A stretch of DNA of 17,942 nt, taken from positions 56,357 to 74,298 of the forward strand of contig JBBHKE010002324.1 of assembly GCA_037447655.1 (NCBI GenBank), written 5' to 3'. Within the stretch, counting starts at the first letter, position 1. The number at the start of each line of letters is the position of its first letter. The notes under the pieces are model-generated. The model was given only the letters and a program-made list of their open reading frames with translations, was not told the origin of the DNA and searched no databases. Shown here piece after piece: positions 8,441-14,936 of the stretch. Position numbers and translations under genes: made by a program. This stretch comes from Zygnema cylindricum (lineage: Eukaryota; Streptophyta; Zygnematophyceae; Zygnematales; Zygnemataceae).

Positions 8441-9102
8441 ATTCTAAAACTTTCCGTGATGGTTTCCCGATTGTATTTTTTTGTCTTTTCTCACTATACT
8501 TGCCATCAAAATAAGCCCAAAGATAGCCAAAAGAAATCGTTTTCATAGATCTTTCATTTGAAACCATTATTGACCTTTTTCGTTGCAAGAATTATGAGAT
8601 AGACGTGGCAGTGGGAGAGGAAGAGAGAGAGAGGCGCTTTCACGGACTTCGCTTTTGCGAAATGGCGTCCGTTGGTCGAGACCCCTCCACGTCCCCTGTA
8701 CGGAAAAAACGCACGGAAAAAACTCACGCACAGGTTGGAAACGTGCAGTGGGTTTTTTTTTGGTACTCCGCGCACAAAAATTGTAAAAAACTTCCAACAC
8801 GTGCGACAGCATATGCCTATTCGCTCACCTCATGGAACTTTATTTAAAATCGCCTCGCGAGGGGATTTTATATAAAGTTTGAAGATGAGCTGAAAGAAAG
8901 CGAAAGTGGGTCGAAACGCGCTAGACGACAAACTGCATTGTGCCAGACGACAAATTGCAATACATATAAAGTTTTAAGGTAGCGCAACTTGTACGGTGGT
9001 AATTTCAATTTTTTGGTACGACTGCAGATTTTTCCGTTTTTTTCCAAGTTATAGAGGAAAACGACACAAAATAACTGTAACTTTAGCGCATGGGAAAGTG
9101 CC
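8441..9102. other. Unassigned stretch between repeat copies A and B
   Basis: Overlapping open frames of 70-80 codons lie on both strands around 8554-8875, with no recognised domain and no splice partners. A near-perfect palindrome built on CCTCGCGAGG occupies 8846-8869 and is followed by TTATATAAAG. AGACGACAAACTGCA and AGACGACAAATTGCA repeat at about 8922 and 8944. ATGGGAAAGTGCCC at 9090-9103 duplicates the motif at 9143. Confidence 0.4.
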
Positions 9103-9420
9103 CTTAACCATTTACTTATATCAGTAAACCCTTACTATATCATATGGGAAAGTGCCCTAAGAGAAAATAGACGGGACCGAAAGACGTTATGTTGGAAAAG
9201 GTGTGCGCGCATAAACCAGCCAAACCCTACAAAAATATTTAAAAGCCAAGCGAGCTATCGGAATATCAAATTGTCTTCATATCGAGTTATATATCGCCAA
9301 AATATCCTGATATTTGCTTACGGAATAATCGCGCCGATATCGATTACCGGTAGGTAGAAAAACGTACATATCGATCCTCGGTAAGAGGCTACATATACCC
9401 AACACCAGAGTGCACCTACA
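9103..9420. repeat. Composite repeat, copy B, 5' part
   Basis: Matches copy A up to 9268, but where copy A has the TAGTGTTGGG end it runs on without that insertion (ATCAAATTGTCTTCATATCG). The stretch 9268-9400 matches 12422-12547 closely. It ends in ATACCCAACACCA near 9406, like the right end of the TATCG-rich family at 12414, so it may itself be an older member of that family. Confidence 0.75.
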
Positions 9421-9425
9421 GCAGA

Positions 9426-10098
9426 GGTCGCAAAAGTCAAAAAATTTCATACCCGAAACCGACCGTTTTTTTTTTTCAAAGTCTGAGTAACCGACGCCCG
9501 ACCGAGTTTTGTCACGCTCCAAAATTGTAAACCGTTAACCGACCGTCGTTTACGAAAAAAAAAATAACCGAATCTTGATTTTTCGCGACTAACCGTGCCC
9601 GCCCGTAACCGAAGAAGCACAAAGTTAATCAATGTACGACGGAATAAGCCAATAATTACGATTTGTCGCGTTGCTTAAGATTTGCGAATTGAATAGTGTT
9701 ACTACTGTGTCAGATTTGCGACGCTTTGTCGCGTTCTCTTAGATTTTCGAAATGAATAGTGTACTTCCGTGTCAGATTTGCGACGCTTTGTCGCGTTCCC
9801 TTTGATTTGCGAAATAGCTTACTACAGTACCGTGTCAGATTTGCGCCGCAAATCATGATGCCACGTACTTCCACGATACCAAAAAAACAAAGAACAATAA
9901 TGTTGGAAAAAAAAAGTACAAAATTTTCATTTTTTTTGGTTTTTTGTTTGACCGACCGTAACTGACAGTTTTTTTTTCCTGGTGAGTCAACCGACCGTAA
10001 CCGCCCGACCCCCAAAATTTGGCAACCGAATCCGTTCCGGATCCGGCGCGGGCGGTCGGTTAACGGTCGGTCACGGTTTCGGTTGACCGTTTGCGACC
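9426..10098. mobile_element. Non-autonomous DNA element with GGTCGCAAA inverted ends
   Basis: Starts GGTCGCAAA (9426-9434) and ends TTTGCGACC (10090-10098). The inverted similarity continues imperfectly through CCGAAACCG and GACCGACCGT. The body is dense in AACCGACCGT-like motifs in both orientations. Copy C shows the uninterrupted site (CACCTACAG joined to TAAACTCTACGG at 12773/12774), which supports insertion here. A few extra bases (CAGA, G) flank the ends, so the exact boundary and target duplication are unclear. No transposase is encoded. A left arm of a second copy lies at about 8045-8300. Confidence 0.65.
9657..9850. repeat. Three-copy ~62-bp tandem repeat inside the GGTCGCAAA element
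   Basis: Three units, each with TTTGTCGCGTT, then GATTTGCGAA, then GTGTCAGATTTGCG, start at about 9662, 9721 and 9786. Copy A has only the first part before it diverges. Confidence 0.8.
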
Positions 10099-10099
10099 G

Positions 10100-10362
10100 T
10101 AAACTCTACGGCCGGAGGGCGTTGCAATCGGCACCACGAGATTCATGTCGCCCGTCAAGAGCCAACCGGCCGCCTATTACTTAACGGCCGGCGGTCCTTA
10201 CTTGAGCGAGTCCCGCTCGCGGCCTCCAACGGTCACCCGGCGTTGCGGCAGCGTACGGATTTCGCACCGGAGTCGTTTCTCCCGCAGAAAAACAGACTGC
10301 GTGCGCAGATCGGCAGATTATATACACTGCCATAAGCTCGGGCGACGGTACATCCAGGTAAG
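10100..10362. repeat. GC-rich 263-bp repeat, copy 1, ending in a splice-donor-like CCAGGTAAG
   Basis: Nearly the same sequence recurs at 12774-13037, with about 15 differences by eye including one indel. It contains CGGCCG palindromes and a GCGAG/CTCGC hairpin near 10206. A TATA-like ATTATATAC at about 10318 precedes CATCCAGGTAAG. After this copy, a TTTTAG acceptor at about 10410 would close a short intron. The indel shifts the plus-strand frames between copies, so protein coding is not supported. It may be a promoter and first exon of a retroelement or a non-coding transcript. Confidence 0.7.
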
Positions 10363-10516
10363 GGTGTGGCCCCATGTAGTTGTAACTTACCGTACTTACT
10401 TTGTATTTTAGCGCGGAACCGGCGGACCCGGAATTCAAGTGTCTCTATGTGTTCTAACAAAAATTTTCGTGACATTTTGTACACGCCATACCTTTCCAAG
10501 TACCAACTCTCTGTCC

Positions 10517-10620
10517 ATGGATGCTGTCCATGGATGAAGAAGTGACGTTTCCCCTGCTTTCCCTGGATGAAGAAGTGACGTTTCCCCTGCTTTCCCTGGA
10601 TGAAGAAGTGACGTTTCCCC
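10517..10620. repeat. 33-bp minisatellite, three copies
   Basis: GGATGAAGAAGTGACGTTTC followed by CCCTGCTTTCCC repeats three times in tandem with almost no divergence, after a duplicated TGTCCATGGATG. Thirty-three is a multiple of three, so minus-strand frames repeat in 11-residue blocks, but no gene context supports translation. Confidence 0.85.
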
Positions 10621-10629
10621 TCACAACAA

Positions 10630-12201
10630 AACAATTAACAGAAAACCTAACCAACTATTACAGTGGATATTGAACTGAAAACTATATTACATACTCATTA
10701 TATATTACTCATTATTATTATATATTACATATTATTGGAAATGTACTGAAATAACTGATCTACTAGATACCGAACTAAGGACTAAATTAAATGCTACACT
10801 AATTCAATTACTACAGTAGGTATTGAACTGAAAGCTGAACTAGTAAATTGAACAAAATGTTTTCTTCAAAACCTACAAAAATATTACAGTGGATAGTGAA
10901 CTGAAAACTATATTTCAAACTCAATTGGAAATATGCTGAAATAACTGATGCACTAGATACTGAACTAAGGACTGAATCAAATACTAAACATGATGTTGAA
11001 GTGAAAGCTGAACTCATAAACTGAACAAAATAGTTAACAGAAAACCTAACCAAATATTACAGTGGATACTGAACTGAATACTATATTACATACTCAATAT
11101 GAAATATACTGAAATAACTGATCTACTAAATAGTGAAGTAGGTACTGAATCAAATACTACACTAATTCAAATACTACAGTAGGTATTGAACTGAAAGATG
11201 AACAAGTAAACTGAACAATATGTTTAACAGAAAACTTAACCAAATATTACAGTGGATGCTGAACTTAAAACTATATTACATACTCAATTGGAAATGTACT
11301 GAAAAAACTGATGTACTAGATAGTGAACTAAGGACTGAATCAAATACTAAACAAGGTATTGAACTGAAAGCTGAACTCGTACACTGAACAAAATAGTTAG
11401 CAGAAAACCTGACCAAATATTACAGTGGATACTGAACTGAATACTATATTGCATACTCAATAGGAAATATATTGAAATAACTAATCTACTAGATACTGAA
11501 CTAAGTACTGAATCAAATACTACACTAATTCGTGAAAGCTAAACTAGTAAATTGTACAAAATATTTAACAAAAAACCAAACCAAATATTACAGTGGATAC
11601 TGAACTGAAAATTTTATTGCATACTCAATAGGAAATATACTGAAATAACTGATCTATTAGATACTACTGAATCGAATACTACACTAATTCAAATACTACA
11701 GTAGGTATTGAACTGAAAGCTGAACTTGTAAACTGAACAAAATGTACAACAGAAAACCTAACGAAATATTACAGTGGATGTTGAACTGAAAACTATATTA
11801 CATACACAATTGGAATTATACTTAAATAACTGATGTACTAGATACTGAACTAAGTACTGAATCAAATACTACACTAATTCCTGAAAGCTGAACTAGTAAA
11901 ATGAACAAAATATTCAAGAGAAAGCCTAACCAAATATTACAGTTGACACTGAACTGAAAAATACATTACATACACAATTGGAAATATACTGAAATAGCTG
12001 ATCTACTAGATACTGAAGTAAGTACTGAATCAAATACTACACTAATTCAAATACTACAGTAGGTATTGAACTGATAGATGAACTATTAAACTGAACAAAA
12101 TGTTTAACAGAAAACCTAACCAAATATTACAGTGGATGCTGAACTGAAAACTATATTACATACTCAATTGGAAATATATTGAAATAACTGATGTACTAGA
12201 T
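10630..12201. repeat. Satellite array, about nine units of 167-227 bp
   Basis: The marker AACAGAAAACCTAACC followed by AAATATTACAGTGGATACTG recurs near 10638, 10865, 11037, 11226, 11400, 11567, 11749, 11917 and 12106. Units share GAAATAACTGATCTACTAGA, CTGAATCAAATACTACACTA and GAACTGAAAGCTGAACT. Some carry the block AATACTACAGTAGGTATTG and others lack it; from 11400 onward short and long units alternate. The array stops inside a unit at the poly-C tract. Confidence 0.9.
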
Positions 12202-12202
12202 T

Positions 12203-12244
12203 CCCCCCCCCCCCCCCCCCCCCCCCGCTCAGTGGGGGGGGGGG
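12203..12244. repeat. C24-loop-G11 inverted homopolymer
   Basis: Twenty-four C residues (12203-12226), the loop GCTCAGT, then eleven G residues (12234-12244). It can fold into a very stable hairpin and lies exactly at the broken end of the satellite. It may be biological or an assembly or sequencing artefact. Confidence 0.85.
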
Positions 12245-12279
12245 TGGTTTGAAAAATAAAAAAATGTAATGCCTCGATA

Positions 12280-12414
12280 TATCTTCGATACGATATTTGG
12301 CGATATATCGCGATGATTTGGTTTTCGATATATCGAAGCGATATATCGATTATCGGGTACCTGAAATTCGATATATATTGAATATCGGCAAAAGGTCCTC
12401 AATACCCAACACTA
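12280..12414. mobile_element. Right part of a hAT-like TATCG-rich element
   Basis: Rich in CGATATATCG motifs and ending ATACCCAACACTA at 12414, the inverse of the TAGTGTTGGGTAT start at 7974. It is followed by TCAATTTG (12415-12422), the octamer found before the left end at 7966-7973. The left end in this copy is missing or buried in the poly-C/poly-G junction. No transposase was found. Confidence 0.55.
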
Positions 12415-12556
12415 TCAATTTGTCTTCATATCGAGTGATATATCGCCAAAATATCCTGATATTTGCTTACGGAATTATCGTGCCGATATCGATTACCGGT
12501 AGGTAGAAAAACGTACATATCGATCCTCGGTAAGAGGCTACATATACTGAGTACAG
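12415..12556. repeat. Composite repeat, copy C, 5' part
   Basis: Nearly identical to copy B 9261-9400 (ATATCCTGATATTTGCTTAC, GATTACCGGTAGGTAGAAAA, ATCGATCCTCGGTAAGAGGC). After ACATATAC it departs from copy B where the MITE at 12557 has entered. Confidence 0.8.
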
Positions 12557-12759
12557 TACACCGTGAATCGTTATTAGCCTTATGTACGCTATATCGGCAC
12601 CCCAAAATTTTGACATTGATACCTTAAATATAATAAATTACACTATTTAAGAACGTGGACCATATTCTGCCACGTCTCCTGGAACTAAATTAGAATGAAT
12701 GACGCTAATTTTTTCTTTACACTAATAATTTCTATACGCTAATAACGATTCAAGGTGTA
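12557..12759. mobile_element. TA-flanked MITE, copy 1 (203 bp)
   Basis: Terminal inverted repeats at 12557-12578 and 12738-12759 match at 21 of 22 positions (TACACCGTGAATCGTTATTA against TACACCTTGAATCGTTATTA). Each outer end is a TA dinucleotide, the target duplication expected for Tc1/mariner-type elements. Copy B lacks it at the matching point (ACACCAGAGTGCACC). It encodes no protein and would need a transposase from elsewhere. Confidence 0.8.
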
Positions 12760-12773
12760 GAGTTCACCTACAG

Positions 12774-13037
12774 TAAACTCTACGGCCGAGGGGCGTTGCA
12801 ATCGGCACTACGAGATTCCTGTCGCCCGTCGAGAGCCAACCGGCCGCCTACTACTTAAACGGCCGGCGGTCCTTGCTTGAGCTAGTCCCGCTCGCAGCCT
12901 CCAACGGTCACCCGGTGTTGCGGCAGCGTACTGATTTCGCATCGGAGTCGTTTCTCCCGCAGAAAAACAGACTGCGTGCGCAGATAGGCAGATTATATAC
13001 ACTGCCATAAGCTCCGGCGACGGTACATCCAGGTAAG
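12774..13037. repeat. GC-rich repeat, copy 2
   Basis: Second copy of the 263-bp repeat at 10100-10362. Here it follows CACCTACAG directly, showing the site without the GGTCGCAAA element. It ends CATCCAGGTAAGTA, an even better donor consensus than copy 1. Similarity to copy 1 stops just after the donor. Confidence 0.75.
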
Positions 13038-13586
13038 TACTGAATTAGTACCTGGCGGACCAACCCTGCTGCGTGCGTACGAGTAGGGTACTGTAATACT
13101 GTAATGTACTTTACCACGTAAGCGTACGAATTGTACCGGCGCGGACAAACACCGCATCGAGCACTGCGAGTCTGTTTCGCGGAACACTTCCATTTTTGAA
13201 ATAGCACACAACCGTGTTTTGTAGGTGCACACCTCTCAGATGCACACCCTGGATTCTTTTAGGCGATAGTAGGTCTAGAGCCGTAAATTGACCTATTTGG
13301 TAAAATGCGGGAAAGACGCAAAGGCAATACCGATAAACTTCCGTGTAGGATAGTTGTTTAATACTTGGAAACGAACAAAATGACATCACATTACATTTGC
13401 CTGTGGTGTGATTAACCATTTTCACTTTGCTGAAGCCTACCTGTTTTAACTTGGGTACTTTTGGGTAATTATGGGCAATACTTCGGAAGTTTTTGGTAAT
13501 CGCTTGTGTCACAAACTTACTAAATTGTATTCTTTGAGGAGAGTTCGAGCAGACCGGAAAAGGGCATCTTGTGACATTACATAAGG
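13038..13586. other. No recognised gene
   Basis: Mixed-composition sequence after the second GC-rich repeat. Minus-strand frames at 12993-13232 and 13111-13512 stay open for 80-130 codons, but I recognise no domain and see no matching splice sites. Short palindromes such as GTAC recur around 13070-13130. Confidence 0.35.
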
Positions 13587-13802
13587 TACACCGTGGATCG
13601 TTATCAGAGTCGAGGAGTTACTAGAGTGAGGCTTACATTAGTGTTGTAAATTATACTTCAGTTCCAAGTGGCGTGGCTGGTTTTGAACCGTTTAAAGAAA
13701 CTAATGTTAAGTAAAAAACTAGTGCCGTTGACCCTGGGAGGTAAGTTTTAGGACCACCAAAATATGGTAATGCCATTAGCGCTAATAAAGATACACAGTG
13801 TA
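13587..13802. mobile_element. TA-flanked MITE, copy 2 (216 bp, diverged)
   Basis: Starts TACACCGTGGATCGTTATCA (13587) and ends GCTAATAAAGATACACAGTG then TA (13781-13802). Each end differs from the copy-1 consensus at two or three positions. The interior resembles copy 1 read on the opposite strand: CAGTTCCAAGTGGCGTGGCT aligns with the reverse of AGCCACGTCTCC-type sequence near 12670. So the two copies belong to one family and lie in opposite internal orientation. Confidence 0.7.
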
Positions 13803-13844
13803 CATTCCCTACATATTGCTAGTACTCTATATAACTCTATATAC

Positions 13845-13883
13845 ATGTATTTATGCATATATGTATACATGTATATGCATGTA

Positions 13884-13964
<81 letters not shown>

Positions 13965-13973
13965 GTATATATG

Positions 13974-14004
<31 letters not shown>

Positions 14005-14104
14005 GTATGTATATATATATATGTATATATATATGTATATGTGTATATATATATGGGTATATATATATGTATATATATGTATATATGTATGTATATATAT
14101 ATGT
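13845..14104. repeat. TA/GTATA microsatellite
   Basis: A pure (TA)n core at about 13889-13948 is flanked by ATGTATAT variants. It is self-complementary and could extrude as a cruciform. Tyr/Ile-rich open frames occur in all frames here and are artefacts of the repeat. Confidence 0.95.
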
Positions 14105-14298
14105 ATAAATATATGTATATATGTATACATGTATATGTGTACATATATACATGCATATATGTATACATGTACATGTGTATATATGTATATACACACCATA
14201 TATAAATATATGTATATATGTATACATGTATATGTGTACATATATACATGCATATATGTATACATGTACATGTGTATATATGTATATACACACCATAT
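14105..14298. repeat. 97-bp tandem duplication inside the microsatellite
   Basis: Two virtually identical units start at 14105 and 14202, each beginning ATAAATATATGTATATATG and ending ATATACACACCATAT. The near-absence of differences indicates a recent duplication. Confidence 0.9.
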
Positions 14299-14936
14299 TG
14301 AATGTGTGTACAGTCTTACCAATGGAAATGTGCACATGTGCCCGTACACAAAGTTCATAAAAAACAGTCTTATGTTTCGGCAATTGTGACATGTACGTTT
14401 TCGGGACAGGAGTTAACCAGTTTAAACGAAGCAGATTCATACCTATGGAATATTACACTAAATCGTCCCGACAAGGCCTATGACATGGACAACTTTTTCG
14501 TCCAAAAAAGCATTTTTTTTTTAAGTTAAAACGAAAAACGTACTTCCTAGGAGTGTCATCGACCACTTTGATCCACGGTTAAAATGCAATCCTAGTAGCT
14601 TAAACTTGAACCAACTTGATACTGATTAATACTACTATGTTATCAGGAGAGACTAGGAAAATGCATAAGCTTCGAGGGAACACATGTATAAACAAATCAC
14701 ATTATTTTTCAAAAGAGCTTCAGTTTTGAAGGATCCTACAGAGTTTTTGGAGGTGACCACAGATAATATTAAACCAGAAGACATTTTAACTTTTACTCTC
14801 GAGCGAATTATTCTTTGCCACATGTGAATACCCATGCGCTTAATTGAAAAAAATAAAAATAAACCAACTTCCATCTCCATGGTTTTTATCTCACAGTTAA
14901 AAACGAACTGAGCCTCAGAACTTACAAAAAATAAAA
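14299..14936. other. 3' flank of the GT61 gene, no recognised gene
   Basis: Read on the minus strand this follows the stop codon of the glycosyltransferase gene. A plus-strand frame at 14302-14529 contains [17 protein letters not shown], which has ordinary composition but no recognised match. No clear AATAAA was found close to the stop on the minus strand. Confidence 0.35.

Noticed and set aside
10145-10411. 88-codon plus-strand open frame and matching minus-strand frames over the GC-rich repeat
   Set aside because: The second copy (12774-13037) has an indel that shifts the frame, and the substitutions do not favour synonymous sites, so coding is not supported.
10517-10620. Possible CRISPR-like array
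   Set aside because: The 33-bp units are directly adjacent with no unique spacers and the context is eukaryotic.
13020-13040. Minus-strand TACTTACCTGG resembling the U1 snRNA 5' end
   Set aside because: It is the reverse of a CCAGGTAAGTA donor. The sequence that follows shows no U1 stem-loops or Sm site.
13748-14440. Open frames of 110-230 codons rich in Tyr and Ile on both strands
   Set aside because: They translate the TA/GTATA microsatellite in every frame; no domain or splice context supports them.
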